In this document: in pieces, positions 51,690 to 62,052 of the stretch
Numbering within the stretch: the stretch's first letter is position 1
How the letters are laid out: every line of letters starts with the position of its first letter
Origin: Peronospora farinosa
Taxonomy: Eukaryota > Oomycota > Peronosporomycetes > Peronosporales > Peronosporaceae
DNA length: 64,000 nucleotides
Assembly: GCA_947646735.1 (NCBI GenBank)
Contig: CANTFK010000993.1
Span: forward strand, 62,001 to 126,000
Direction: 5' to 3'
Translations under genes and position numbers: made by a program
Notes under the pieces: model-generated
Told to the model about the DNA's origin: nothing
Database searches by the model: none
What the model saw: only the letters and a program-made list of their open reading frames with translations

Positions 51690-52685
51690 CGCTACATGTA
51701 CTGAAAGAACAGCTCCGTCATCAGAAACGCATTACATCCGACGACGTCCGACTTGCGGTGCGGACCGTTTCTAGTCAAGGTGGTGCCGTGTCTATCCCGA
51801 TTGACTTCCCACCGTCCCGATGGGTGCTTGAGTTCAAGCGTGTGCATGGCTTCATGCAACTCAATAGCTTTGCATTTGATGCGATGGAAGGAAGCATCAG
51901 TAATAAGGAAGTGTGGACACCGGAGAGGCTGGAGATGGCAAAGCTGCGTCCAGTGTCAGCACCAGTAGAACCAGGATCCAATAGCGAGAAAACCACGAGT
52001 GCCAGCAACAGTAGTTAGCAGTAGCAACAATAGCAGCAGCAACAGTATAAACATTCAAGATGAAGAGAGCAGCAGATTGAGTACCGGTGTGGTGCAAGTC
52101 ACGGGCAGAAACGACAAAAATAGCGACGACGGGAAGGAGAAAAGACCGAGCAAAGAGAGCGACCGCTCGTTGCTGCATATGCAGTCCAAGACTGCGATGG
52201 CCTATGCTGACCCTCGTCCGTCGTTTACAAACGAGGTACAACGTCAGACGCAGCTACAACACAACTTTAGTCAACGTCACCAACAGCAACTGCAGCAGCA
52301 ACAGCGTCGAGCAAAGATCGTAGACGAACGTCGACGGACTATGGTGTGGCCGAGAGAATCTGCAAGGGGATCGAAAGAAACGCGTCTCGGGGAGAGTCGT
52401 AACGGTTGGAGCAACGAGAACAGCACAAATGCTGGACGGGGGGATACCAGGTCAAGTGGTAATGACGTCGGACCAAATGGCGGAAGAGATATTAGCTCGA
52501 TGCTGCCTCAGATTCAACAGCTTGTTACCAACAACGGTAGCAGTATGGACGAAATCCAGGACTCGGCGTCTAACACGTCGTCGTCGTCCAAAGACAAGCG
52601 CAGCTACAAACTGAGCCACACGGTTCCAGCCGAGACATGGGAGAAGGCCATCAGCAGAGTTGGGGTGTGCTGGTTACGTCTATAA
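51690..52685 (+). pseudogene. Truncated inverted copy of the helix-turn-helix gene
   Basis: From AAGCGCT at 51,690 to about 52,655 the sequence equals codons 20-345 of the neighbouring gene with very few changes (one is Ala to Ser in A-S-Q-G-G). It lacks the start codon. The Ser/Asn repeat lost a unit and gained TT, giving a stop at about 52,016. After E-K-A-I it jumps to the sequence of A-E-L-G-V-L, so the helix-turn-helix is deleted, and it ends at 52,685. No functional product is expected. Confidence 0.85.
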
Positions 52686-52839
52686 TATAAGCTGCTTGAA
52701 ATGGCTAAACCTATCCAATAGCATTCAGCTCTCTATTTCTTAAATCCCTTTTCAAACCGATATCCATCATATATAAGTTGTTACAAGAATTAGAATTCAA
52801 GGATCCGATTCCCCACTTCCCTACTTCCCTACGATAGAA

Positions 52840-54276
52840 ATGACGGACTTTATCACCCAGGAACAGGCCGCGTATCCGGACATTGCACAGCGTTATCAAC
52901 AACTTAAGGATCTCCACGTTCGCAAGTATGAAGAGCTGTTGTTTGTCTCGTATTTCGCCCAACTCTTTTTTACGACTTGAAACCTGTGAAACTTTATATT
53001 TTTATTGAAATATTTGTGTCACCAATAATTTATTTTCCATTAGACTTTATCATGAGCTCACCAATGAACTTGAGGCCTTTGTACTTGACCCCATGTGTCA
53101 CAAATACCCCCTCAACCTGACCAAGTTGTACGAGGAGTTTATCCGTAGCTTTCAGGAAAAACTTAATCCGATTCGACTCGTTATTATTTGCACCGAGATC
53201 AGTACGCAATTTGCCGGTAAAGTATTTTTTATTTTACTTCGGTAGAAATATTTCTATATGGTAAACTAAACCTTGAAGTATTGTAATATATTTCTTGTAG
53301 ATCCTGCCAAGGCACAGGAATTTATGGAGCAATTGCTAGGTCAATTAAACACCAAGACAGCACATGAAGCCGTGTTATTGTGCAAAATGCAGATTGCTCA
53401 GCTTAAATTCCGCCGTGGAACAGCATTTCTAACAGAAGTCAAAGCCACAGTCGACGATGAAAAACAAGTGATCGAGAGTCTTGTAGGGGCTGAACCAGTG
53501 GTCCATGCGGCTTATTATCGTGTGGCTTGTGATTACTATGGAGCTCTGGGTCCTGCGGACAAATTTTACAAGAATGCACTCATGTTTTTAGCCTACACGC
53601 AGTACGACGAGATACGTCCTGATGAACGTTTCAATCTAGCAGTGAATATCAGTATTGCTGCACTCACGGGTGACGGTGTTTTTAATTTTGGTGAAGTGGT
53701 GAGATCACGGCTATTTTTTTTCTTTCGTGGTTTGTGGAGGATTTAATCGATGTACTTATTTTTTTCGTGGTGATTATGCAGCTGGCTACTCCAATTCTTC
53801 GTGCTTTAGAAGGCACGGACAAGCAGTGGCTCTCGGACCTATTGCACGCGTTTAATAAGGGTGACATTGATCGGTTTAACGAGATTGTGGGCCAGAACAG
53901 CAAGGAGCTCAATGTCCAGCCAGCGTTGGTGACCAAGCAAGAATACATCAAGGAAAAGGTTGCTCTCTTGGCATTGATGGTGCTAGTGTTTCAGCGTCCG
54001 TCGCACGAGCGAAACATTCCGTTCCACGAGATCGCTATGGCCACGCGTCTGCCGCAAGAGCAGGTGGAGTGGCTTGTGATGCGTGCCCTATCGTGTAAGC
54101 TTATCAAAGGCTCCATTGACCAAGTGGACGGGATCGTACGAGTCACGTGGGTGCAGCCTCGCGTGCTGGATAATTCGCAGCTTCAGGAGCTCGTGACTCG
54201 CTTGGACGGCTGGGAGAAGAAGGTGAACTCGACTTTGTTGTATGTGGAGGAGCAGACGCCGGAACTTTTTCAGTAA
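52840..54276 (+). CDS. PSMD13: 26S proteasome lid subunit Rpn9/PSMD13
   Basis: Four exons, 52,840-52,925, 53,044-53,216, 53,301-53,698 and 53,782-54,276, joined at GT-AG sites with introns of 118, 84 and 83 bases, give 383 residues, close to the family's usual length. It contains L-Y-H-E-L, L-Y-E-E-F-I, G-D-G-V-F-N-F-G-E-V, P-I-L-R-A-L-E-G-T-D-K-Q-W-L and, at the end, L-I-K-G-S-I-D-Q-V-D and V-T-W-V-Q-P-R-V-L-D, the winged-helix part of its PCI domain. Rpn9 is a structural subunit of the lid of the 19S regulatory particle and helps its assembly. Exon borders were chosen because they keep phase and restore the family alignment (R-K-L-Y and F-A-D-P). Confidence 0.95.
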
Positions 54277-54845
54277 ATAGCCAGCCACCTTGTTGTTTTC
54301 AGCACAAGCTGAAGCAACCAAGAGCAGCAAACTACACTAACGTCGAGAGATGGTAACACGGTGGTGGAAAATTATGTGATAGACGGTTCCAAATTGTATG
54401 ATGATTGTGTTGACAGGTTTGCTCTTCTTGGTATGCAGCTGAGGTGCGTTTGTGATGATAATCGTCGTTTATCATGTTTTGTGTCGGAGCCAGGCTACGT
54501 GCAGATCATTTGTCATGACGTTGACATCTCTGTTTGTTAATTGCTGGGGCGCATGGACCGTCATCGGACACTTGACTCTCTTCTAATCGCTTGTCCAACT
54601 CTATCGACCTTGTGCTTGACATGACTGCAGAAACGCATCAGACGCAAGGAATTGGACACCAGTAAAACTGTAAGGATGAACTGGCCTGGATGGTTGAGTA
54701 CGCTTACCTTTAACACCTGCACTTCATTTCCACGGCGAGCTGTGCAACGGAATTGTATCAGACATGACAAACGGACGTTTCAGTGATTCAATTGCAAGCG
54801 ACCATTCTAAGAAACCTCGCTGTGCGTTTGAATGAGTTGGTTATG
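54277..54845. other. Intergenic stretch without recognised genes
   Basis: Separates the proteasome gene from the small-protein cluster. It should hold the 3' ends of two convergent genes. No domain or repeat seen. Confidence 0.5.
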
Positions 54846-55343
54846 TTACATTACCAAGCCACGAAGCTCCTCAAGATGATCCAGCTCTTCATGACGTATT
54901 GACGAGCAGCTATTTTTGCTAGGATTCTTCTTTGACAGTGGTAAGAAGCTGGTCGGGGTTGCAAATGATTGACTTTGTATTCTAAATGCGTTCAAGACTT
55001 CCGTCTTGTTAACTGGGCAGAAACCCTCTATGTGATACAATGCCACACCAAGCCAATATGGCGGGTGCGTTTCGATAGGCACTGACTCGCTTGCCTTCAT
55101 CATTTTTTGCTCAGTTGACGGGTCAGGAAGAGTTGATTGCACGGCGGCAAACTCCTCGAAGGACATAAAGCTGCTTGACTGTTCTTCAAAAAGCTGCCGG
55201 TGCTGCGATCGCCGAGGTGGCTGGGACATATGTATGCGTGTCGACTTTTTCGTACTGCGCCTCACTCTCCAATGTTGCGACAGAATGGATTTGCTCGATT
55301 GTTGAGCTCGCACCTGGTACAATCTGCTATCACACTCTCGCAA
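54846..55343 (-). CDS. Small unrecognised protein at the edge of the GGSD cluster
   Basis: A 165-residue frame; a start at residue 39 (M-S-Q-P-P-R-R) is as likely as the first ATG. It has F-M-S-F-E-E-F-A-A-V near residue 60, which may correspond to S-A-D-E-L-A-A-F in the next gene, and Y-W-L-G-V-A-L-Y-H, but not the GGSD or MPxFF motifs. No signal peptide or membrane segment. It may be a diverged member of the cluster or a chance frame. Confidence 0.35.
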   Translation of the reverse strand: MRECDSRLYQVRAQQSSKSILSQHWRVRRSTKKSTRIHMSQPPRRSQHRQLFEEQSSSFMSFEEFAAVQSTLPDPSTEQKMMKASESVPIETHPPYWLGVALYHIEGFCPVNKTEVLNAFRIQSQSFATPTSFLPLSKKNPSKNSCSSIRHEELDHLEELRGLVM

Positions 55344-55569
55344 AGTTATTCCGATCTATCGATGCCGTCGCTGGCTTCAGTCCCCAAAGCGTTGATCAAC
55401 CAGAGAGATGATCCAATGCAACGAAGATGCAACTGCATTGTTTCGACATGAGAAGAATATCGTCTTTTCAACGGTGGCTGCATCAAAACATCTTCTAGCG
55501 GTGTGTCCAGGTGCTTGAGAGAAGAAGGCGAGAGCAATGACAACTGAAGACATACAACTTTAGTTCGAC

Positions 55570-55962
55570 TTAGCAACCGACAAATTTGACCCCATCGGCG
55601 GGACAAGCAGGTGACAACGGCGGCATGAAGAACACGGGCATGCGGTGGTCAATACTTGGCTTTGCAGGAGCAGGGGCATGTGGACGAGAAGACCGAGTGC
55701 TTTCATTAGCTAAAGTCATTGGCGACGCCGATGTGTCGCTACCGCAAAAGAGGAGGAACTGCGGACGTTCAATAGACGAGCTGTAGTAACTGCTACGACG
55801 AGCCTCGAAAGCTGCTAACTCGTCGGCTGACGTTATCTTTTCGAACTGCTCGCGATTGAGCACGCGAAAGCAGCCAGCCGATGTTGTTGGATTGGAAGAC
55901 GTCTTCGCAGCAGAACGATGGAAGACACGGTCAAAGTCAATGGCACACATGAAAATTCGCAT
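55570..55962 (-). CDS. GGSD-cluster protein 1
   Basis: 130 residues without a known domain. Residues 65-77 read E-R-P-Q-F-L-L-F-C-G-S-D and residues 107-114 R-M-P-V-F-F-M-P; the same two blocks occur in order in the two following genes. The part between is Ser/Pro/Ala-rich. Near residue 40 a charged stretch could form a helix. No signal peptide is apparent. The spacing of the blocks suggests short binding motifs in a disordered protein. 55,963-56,800 contains no supported gene. Confidence 0.5.
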   Translation of the reverse strand: MRIFMCAIDFDRVFHRSAAKTSSNPTTSAGCFRVLNREQFEKITSADELAAFEARRSSYYSSSIERPQFLLFCGSDTSASPMTLANESTRSSRPHAPAPAKPSIDHRMPVFFMPPLSPACPADGVKFVGC

Positions 55963-56800
55963 TGTAGACTATGCGTGGTGGTTTGACTTGAGAGATGTGA
56001 CTGCAGAAGATTGTTTCGAGTCGAGTCGTAATTGGAAATGACAGACTCTCGTTTGCACACGATAGTCAGAGCATGAAGCTGGTTCAAAAATTGCCATGTA
56101 TGTCCGGAGCCTACTTATCAAGCCAGGAAGCCGGAGCGGTCGCCTGATCGGAGCTCGCGCCAAGATTGACAAGGCAAACATTAACGATGTGTAGGTTGCT
56201 TCCATGCGTCTTGTCTGCTCTGTACAGAGGACAATGAGATCATGGTAGAATCACCGAATTTGCACGGCTTTCAAGCCATGGCTGATAGACTAATGGGTTT
56301 ATCGACTGAATCGTACACCCAGTGCTTTGTCAAGTAAAATTGACATCGACCTGTACTGTAAGTGATTCTCGTCGAGTATGTCGTTTTCTCTTCTCCCTCA
56401 GAATGGCCATGCTGAAGCTATTCCGACCCAAATGAACTTTGAGATATCAATGGGAAGCTCACGAAAGTCTATTGACTGTTTTTATTGCTATTCCATAGAC
56501 GTGCTTGGTCTGAAAGCCAGAGAAAAGGTGCATGGACGATATCTTCTCTTCCTCCTGATTGTCTTTGCCTTATGCACCGAGATCTGAACGTTCCGGCGTT
56601 TTCAAAGCGCTTACGTTTCTCGAAAGCAGTCTGGCATATCAAACAGGCCGCCATTAGTTGAAAGCTACAATGCCATGTAGTTTATACAGGCAGGAATACC
56701 TGCTTTGAACATGCAGAAACAATGCTACGCGCACGTCTGCCCAAATAGATAGATTAGGTGAGGAAACTAGAGATGACACGCATACATCCAGCGACCGAAT

Positions 56801-57418
56801 TCATCTGCAGAATCGCGTGCTGTGGTATCCAGTACTACGTCGTGTATTTCGCTGCTCTGTGATTTTGAAAATATATGGTGAGTACATTGGTGCCGACATT
56901 GGTGACTGCAGTGTATCTCGTGGTGAGAAGAAGCACGGCATCTCGTGATTAATTCGTGGTGACTCGATCACTGCCGGACTCATTGGCTTCATCGACAAGG
57001 CATGATTCGAGATCATGTCGCTTCGGTATCCGCTTGAGTTGAGACTTCTTGTGAGATGATCACTCCCGCCGTAAAACAAAAACTGCACGTGCCTGTCCCT
57101 CTCTTCTTTATTGTAGTAAGAGTACGGACTGTTTAAAGGTGAATCCGAGCGTGATCTCGAGCTTGATGATGTCGAGTTTTGTGCCAAACCTACATGAGTG
57201 CTTGGCGATAGAGAAAGCGATGATTGATACCGAGACTGCATTAAAAAATCATGTTTGACGTCGTGTTCCCAGTGATTGAACATTTGCGGAATCGTGTACA
57301 CACCCGGTGACGTCTCACGGTAGTAATCAGGGTCAAGTATATCGTAGCAGCTCGTGCAATCGACGAACGGCCGACGTACGAGGTCCCAAACACTCTGAAA
57401 GAATCTCGACATTCCCAT
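56801..57418 (-). CDS. GGSD-cluster protein 2
   Basis: 205 residues. The start is hydrophobic-aromatic with a Cys pair (C-T-S-C, residues 21-24) and Y-D-I-L-D-P-D-Y-Y. Residues 81-100 are Ser-rich. Residues 107-120 read E-R-D-R-H-V-Q-F-L-F-Y-G-G-S-D and 159-166 E-M-P-C-F-F-S-P, the shared blocks. Unlike its neighbours it carries a folded-looking N-terminal part. Function unknown; the shared blocks indicate common descent with the genes on either side. Confidence 0.55.
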   Translation of the reverse strand: MGMSRFFQSVWDLVRRPFVDCTSCYDILDPDYYRETSPGVYTIPQMFNHWEHDVKHDFLMQSRYQSSLSLSPSTHVGLAQNSTSSSSRSRSDSPLNSPYSYYNKEERDRHVQFLFYGGSDHLTRSLNSSGYRSDMISNHALSMKPMSPAVIESPRINHEMPCFFSPRDTLQSPMSAPMYSPYIFKITEQRNTRRSTGYHSTRFCR

Positions 57419-57585
57419 GGGATGGCAACAAGGTCGTCTTTCTTGAAAACTTCCTGTATGGTGCTGTCAATATCAACAAGTAAGTCCTCACGCGAGTGAA
57501 ATGCGTGTTGATAAGGACAAGTTGGTCGTGTCGTTTCTGACTAAGCTATAAATACTAAGAGGGAGGAGGGACCTTATGATGAAGC

Positions 57586-57786
57586 TCATTGTGTCGTAGA
57601 GGATGAAAAACGAACAAGAGAGAGTAGTTTGTACCCCCTCATCAAAAAAGGCAGTGGAATGAACATCCACGTTGTCTGACCTGTGAGTTGTTTGATTGTG
57701 AAGATGGACCACGAAACTTTACTGAAGTCATGCCTTAGTACGCCAATGGATGGAAAATGCTGTTGCCGTGGATGATGAGATGGCAA
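57586..57786 (-). pseudogene. Decayed GGSD-cluster copy
   Basis: The frame includes K-Q-L-T-G…W-M-F-I-P-L-P-F-L, close to K-Q-F-D-G-V-P-M-F-F-I-P-L-P in the copy at 58,766-58,960 and to the second motif of the cluster proteins. The GGSD block is not present. Probably the remaining end of a former gene. Confidence 0.35.
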
Positions 57787-58015
57787 TAGCTTAGTGGTAT
57801 GAATACTAGCTAGTATCTAACACACCACATCATCTCGGTCTGCAACTCCAGTCTATTCCGTATCTGTGGTCCCTCACACTTATGCCTCTAGTTACGCTAC
57901 CTGCTACTCAACTGCTTACACCAAAAAAGTATTAAATCACCCCAGCAGCTAGACGTTTTCCCAGCCACCTCACCTCATTTGCTGTACTGCTCTTTTTCCA
58001 TCAAGATGTTTCCTC

Positions 58016-58738
58016 CTAAAGCTCGTACTCCATTGGATCAGGCAAGATGCCACTGCGACGCATTTTTCCTCCCAAAGGCACTGACAAAAACAGCGGCATC
58101 TTGGCCTGTAAAGATGGATGGATATCTTGCTCATGCAAATTGTCCAAGGATGACGATCGTAAGGTTGGCTGAAACGTCGAATCCACGTCACTTCCTCCAA
58201 AAAACAAAAACGAAATACGGGAACGTTCCGTCCCTGACTCGCCACTGGAATCCAACTCCAACGGGTCACTGGGTGACCGTGTGCCTTTGGCAAATGAGAG
58301 TTTGGGTTTTGGCTTGAGCTTTGTAACCTCAATCTTGTCCGTCTCTACTGTATTAGCATCTGAATCTACAGGACGAGGGGAAGTGATCTCCTGGATAACA
58401 GCAGACGTGGGTTCCGTCATTATCGCCGTCATTTCAAAGGGTGCGTCAGGAAGCGACTGACGATGTGACCAACGCGACCAACGTGACGTTCGACGTTGTG
58501 ATGCTTCACTGTCACTAGGAGCCGTGACGTCGTCTGCATCACTGCATTTGCGCTTGAAAAAACCACCAATGACACGTATAAAACCACGATGTTTTGACTT
58601 GGAAGAAGACGGTTGTGTATCAGTGTCTGTCTTTATTTGCTCTAGCTCTGGAGAAGGGTCGGAAGTAGAGGTTGAAAGTGGAGGGGGTGGAGCACGTCTT
58701 GGCATGACTGTTGAGGTAGAAGCTTCTGGTAAAGGCAT
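58016..58738 (-). CDS. GGSD-cluster protein 3
   Basis: 240 residues, mostly low complexity: Pro/Ser/Thr-rich start, a basic patch (H-R-G-F-I-R-V-I-G-G-F-F-K-R-K, residues 50-64), an acidic/Ser part and a Lys/Pro segment. Residues 171-184 read E-R-S-R-I-S-F-L-F-F-G-G-S-D and 213-221 K-M-P-L-F-L-S-V-P, in the order and spacing of the other two proteins. The amphipathic basic patch might contact membranes. Function unknown. Confidence 0.55.
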   Translation of the reverse strand: MPLPEASTSTVMPRRAPPPPLSTSTSDPSPELEQIKTDTDTQPSSSKSKHRGFIRVIGGFFKRKCSDADDVTAPSDSEASQRRTSRWSRWSHRQSLPDAPFEMTAIMTEPTSAVIQEITSPRPVDSDANTVETDKIEVTKLKPKPKLSFAKGTRSPSDPLELDSSGESGTERSRISFLFFGGSDVDSTFQPTLRSSSLDNLHEQDIHPSLQAKMPLFLSVPLGGKMRRSGILPDPMEYEL

Positions 58739-58765
58739 TCTTTTATTTTCTTAGATACAAAGGAT

Positions 58766-58960
58766 TTATGAGCTCAATGATGAAACTCGGAGAATGACAA
58801 GAAGAGGAAGTGGAATAAAAAACATGGGTACGCCGTCAAATTGTTTGAGATGACCTGGCTCTGGGCATCGCATGTCGCAAAGGGACTTGATTAAGTATCG
58901 ATATCCAGTATGGTGTTGTTTGACGGTAGGAAGGATAAGAAGTGATTTGAGCACGTGCAA
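58766..58960 (-). pseudogene. Decayed GGSD-cluster copy, end motif only
   Basis: Contains L-K-Q-F-D-G-V-P-M-F-F-I-P-L-P-L-L, matching the second motif. It lies just upstream of protein 3, as expected for a tandem array that lost members. Confidence 0.35.
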
Positions 58961-59097
58961 CTTTCTTTAACAGATGAGCCACTTGGAAGATCATTTACGA
59001 AAGATAAGAGAGGTATCTTTGAAAGTTCAGCTTATCTCTCTACCCAGAAGCAGGGGAGTTCGTCGAAACCAGCTGGTTTCACCGCATTGAGTAAAAA

Positions 59098-59304
59098 TCA
59101 GGAGATTTTCTCGAGCATGTGAGAACAAGCAGCTTGTTCGTTTGTGCTGTCAGGGGCGGAAGGCAAGAGGAAGATTAGTATGGTATTATCAAGCACATTG
59201 GATTGTGCAGGTCGGAACGTGAGTGACCAAAAAAGTCGGCAATGGGTTAAAGACGCTAGGAGATAGTGACGAGGATACGAAAAACATTTCGATAGACAGC
59301 GCAC
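59098..59304 (-). pseudogene. Possible further decayed GGSD-cluster copy
   Basis: V-L-D-N-T-I-L-I-F-L-L-P-S-A-P-D resembles the end motif only weakly. Included because of position and strand; may be chance. Confidence 0.2.
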
Positions 59305-59794
59305 AAGTGCACCTACAAGGTGACGCTAACCGTCTCTCGAAAGCCATGATTGTCAATGTCAGTGCTGAGTATAGAGCTCTTCGGCCCATGCATCAGTTAC
59401 GCGCGAGATTTAACAGATATGTAGCTTGTGTGAGTGGAAATAACATTGTAAAGCAAGATATCGCTACAGTCGGACCACGATCTCTTCGAGTAGTAATAGC
59501 CAGATGTGCTACAAGCAACTTGAACCTGCAGTTTGCAAGCAAATGATACAGTGACGGTTTTCGGCTATCCCCGACGAGCAGAAAATATTGAAGTAACAAC
59601 ACCGAGTAGTAAGTACTGTTTTCATGTGATAACTTGTCTTAACTGATACGGTCCCAAGGGATATCACGTTCGATTACCGTTATTACAAGTGTATCGTACT
59701 TGTCTTAAGTATACGTACGCTCGTAATCACTGCGATTTCTTACTCTCACAATCGACGAACCCACCTCTCCATCAAATAGCAGAAATTTCGTAAC

Positions 59795-60493
59795 ATGCCC
59801 AATCGCAATTCCAATGTCAGTTCTTCTGTAGACAATGATCAATTTCATGACGTCCAGCAGCAGCATTACAGCCAAAATTCCGATCTCGGTCGTCTCTCGC
59901 GTCTTTCAGCCAATGCTGTAAAACTCAATCAAATTCATCACATTAAGATCTGCGCGACGTACGACAAGAATGGAGACGGTACGACTATCTACGTTATGAA
60001 CGTCTACTTGCGGTACGTACAAAAGGGTCTCCCACCACCATCGGTGTTTCAGGGTGAGAGCTTGAAAGAACAGAGAAAACGGCTGAAAATAGAGCGAGAG
60101 AGGGAACGCCCTATGTACCAGGTAGAGCATCGGTATTCGGTATTTCGGGAGCTACGGAGACGCGTCATGAAGACTGTCAATGCACAAGGAGAGGACAAGT
60201 ACCATCACCAATGCTCTTATTGCAGCCGTGTCAAGTTTATCGATTCGTCGACCATCTTTCCACCTCGCGTACCAAATCGTGGATTCTTGGCATCATGCAC
60301 GGGCTGGCGGCAGATCTGCACGTACTTCCGCAAACGCCAGCTTGAACGCTTTGTCAATCAAATGCTCTGGGCAGCAAAGGACATGTCGTATCGTACCGGA
60401 AGCGGGCGGTGCGACCGGTTTCTATTGGTCTCGGAGATCCTCAACTCGTTTTTATCGGCGGCGAGCATGGAGGCGACGGAGAATGTGTGGTGA
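59795..60493 (+). CDS. PX-like protein 1 with CxxC insertion
   Basis: 232 residues. From about residue 48 a PX-like fold can be traced: I-K-I-C-A-T-Y (strand), Y-V-M-N-V-Y-L, then Y-Q-V-E-H-R-Y-S-V-F-R-E-L-R (the R-(Y/F)-S-x-F block whose Arg contacts PI3P in typical PX domains), F-P-P-R-V-P-N-R (the Pro-rich loop) and R-K-R-Q-L-E-R-F-V-N-Q-M-L (the last helices). Between them sits H-Q-C-S-Y-C-S-R, a Cys pair not found in ordinary PX domains. PX proteins bind endosomal phosphoinositides. The leader is Ser/Asn/Gln-rich. Two relatives follow on the other strand. Confidence 0.7.
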   Translation: MPNRNSNVSSSVDNDQFHDVQQQHYSQNSDLGRLSRLSANAVKLNQIHHIKICATYDKNGDGTTIYVMNVYLRYVQKGLPPPSVFQGESLKEQRKRLKIERERERPMYQVEHRYSVFRELRRRVMKTVNAQGEDKYHHQCSYCSRVKFIDSSTIFPPRVPNRGFLASCTGWRQICTYFRKRQLERFVNQMLWAAKDMSYRTGSGRCDRFLLVSEILNSFLSAASMEATENVW

Positions 60494-61332
60494 GTGATCG
60501 GATGGTTGATTCACGTGTTGACTAGACTGTGCTATGTCAAACAACAACAAGCACATCGCGGGTGTGTCCATAGGTGCAGTTCATGTACACAGTAGCTGAG
60601 CCAGATGGACTTTGTACAACATGATTATTGATGAAAACCTTGTGTTTACATCACGTCTCGCGTTCCTCCGTCTGTTCATGTAGCCGATCTATTGCTTTCA
60701 ACTTGATGTATATCACCGATTCATCGGGGGGGGAGCATTGTCTAGTCGATTATATGGACCTACTATTGATACTAGATACTAAATACTTTTTGCCTTCATA
60801 GTTAATCGAATGTCAACCAGATTTGCCCCAATGCATACCGAGACGCGACAATTTGGCTGTCACCCCATTGTTTAGGAATAAGAGAGATCAACATACTGGA
60901 TGCAACTTCAACAAACTGGAGATTGACTCGCATCAAATAGCCATATGTTCGACATTGTGTCTTCTTTCACGTAAAATGACGTACTGCATTTGACAGTGAT
61001 ATGATCCTGGTCAGCCGAAGTGGCTTTCTTTCCCTTCATACGTGTACGCTGTCGTAACGCAGACTGTCCTCTTGATCGATCATGATCCATACTTCAATAT
61101 AATTGCTAAGAAACTGCCCACCGTTCGGTGTGTCAGTCTTCTTGACGCACACATCACTTTTCTACAGTAAAGATAAGACGTCTGTGTACCTCTTCCAGAC
61201 AACCGACGATTTTATCGCCGACCGAGCCGAGCTACACCAAAACAGCATATGCCGCGTGCATCCATGCAATTTTACTTATTCTGATTACCTTCCTCCTTGG
61301 GTGGTTTATATACATAACGGACTCGCCTATAT
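60494..61332. other. Intergenic stretch between PX-like genes 1 and 2
   Basis: Nothing recognised apart from a G run at about 60,727-60,735. The two genes converge here. Confidence 0.5.
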
Positions 61333-62052
61333 CTAGCTATCTTCCTTGTCATCACGTGCCTCCGATGTATACAGGTGAATTTCCATCAAAAAGTCGCTCA
61401 GCAACCTTGACACCGCCTCAAAGCGCCCGCACGGATTGCACCCGGACCGATAAGAGACGTCCTTGGCGGCAGTCAGCAGCCGGTTCACAAACACCTCTAA
61501 ATGCTGCTCTCTAGTGCGCACCAGCAGCTTGTGCAACCCCGTGATGATTGCCACCCGCCCGCGGTTCGGGAACCGAGACGGGAACCCGCCCGAATTCACA
61601 AGCTCTCGCACCCGTGAGCAATACGGACACCATTGCGGGTGTGATGTGTCCTTTGGCGCAGCCACCGTCTTACGAATGCGCTCACGCAACAGACGAAATG
61701 CTGAGTAGCGGTGCTCTACCTGGTAGTCTGCGTGCAGCTCGTCCTTCTCACGCATCTCTCTCGGCCTGCGTTCGCGCTTGCTCTGCATGTGCATATTCGC
61801 CGCAGCCGTCGTCTTGGGCAAACCCCTCGGTATCACCTGCAAGAACACGTCCAGCACATACACCGTCACGTGTTCCTCTCGGTCGTAAGCCGTACACATG
61901 CGAACGTGGTGTACATTGTTGAGTGCCACGGCCTCCTTGGCACGGGAAAGCTGTGAGAGTCGCCGGCCCAGCTCCAGAATGTCCAGACTCGAACGCTCAC
62001 TTGCCGTGTCCACGAAGGTGTTCATCTCATCGCAGACTCTTGAAGTGAGCAT
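61333..62052 (-). CDS. PX-like protein 2 with CxxC insertion
   Basis: 239 residues with the same layout as protein 1: V-R-M-C-T-A-Y-D, V-Y-V-L-D-V-F-L, Y-Q-V-E-H-R-Y-S-A-F-R-L-L-R-E-R-I-R-K-T, W-C-P-Y-C-S-R-V-R, F-P-N-R-G, H-L-E-V-F-V-N-R-L-L-T-A-A-K-D-V-S-Y-R-(S/T)-G. The start at 62,052 is chosen as first ATG; another at residue 11 is possible. The insertion before Y-Q-V-E-H is Lys/Arg/Glu-rich in both. Probably a phosphoinositide-binding protein; the Cys pair may bind a metal together with Cys near residue 210. Confidence 0.7.
   Translation of the reverse strand: MLTSRVCDEMNTFVDTASERSSLDILELGRRLSQLSRAKEAVALNNVHHVRMCTAYDREEHVTVYVLDVFLQVIPRGLPKTTAAANMHMQSKRERRPREMREKDELHADYQVEHRYSAFRLLRERIRKTVAAPKDTSHPQWCPYCSRVRELVNSGGFPSRFPNRGRVAIITGLHKLLVRTREQHLEVFVNRLLTAAKDVSYRSGCNPCGRFEAVSRLLSDFLMEIHLYTSEARDDKEDS

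Noticed and set aside
60908..61090. 60-residue basic minus-strand frame between PX-like genes
   Set aside because: Too short, no conserved pattern, no partner elsewhere.
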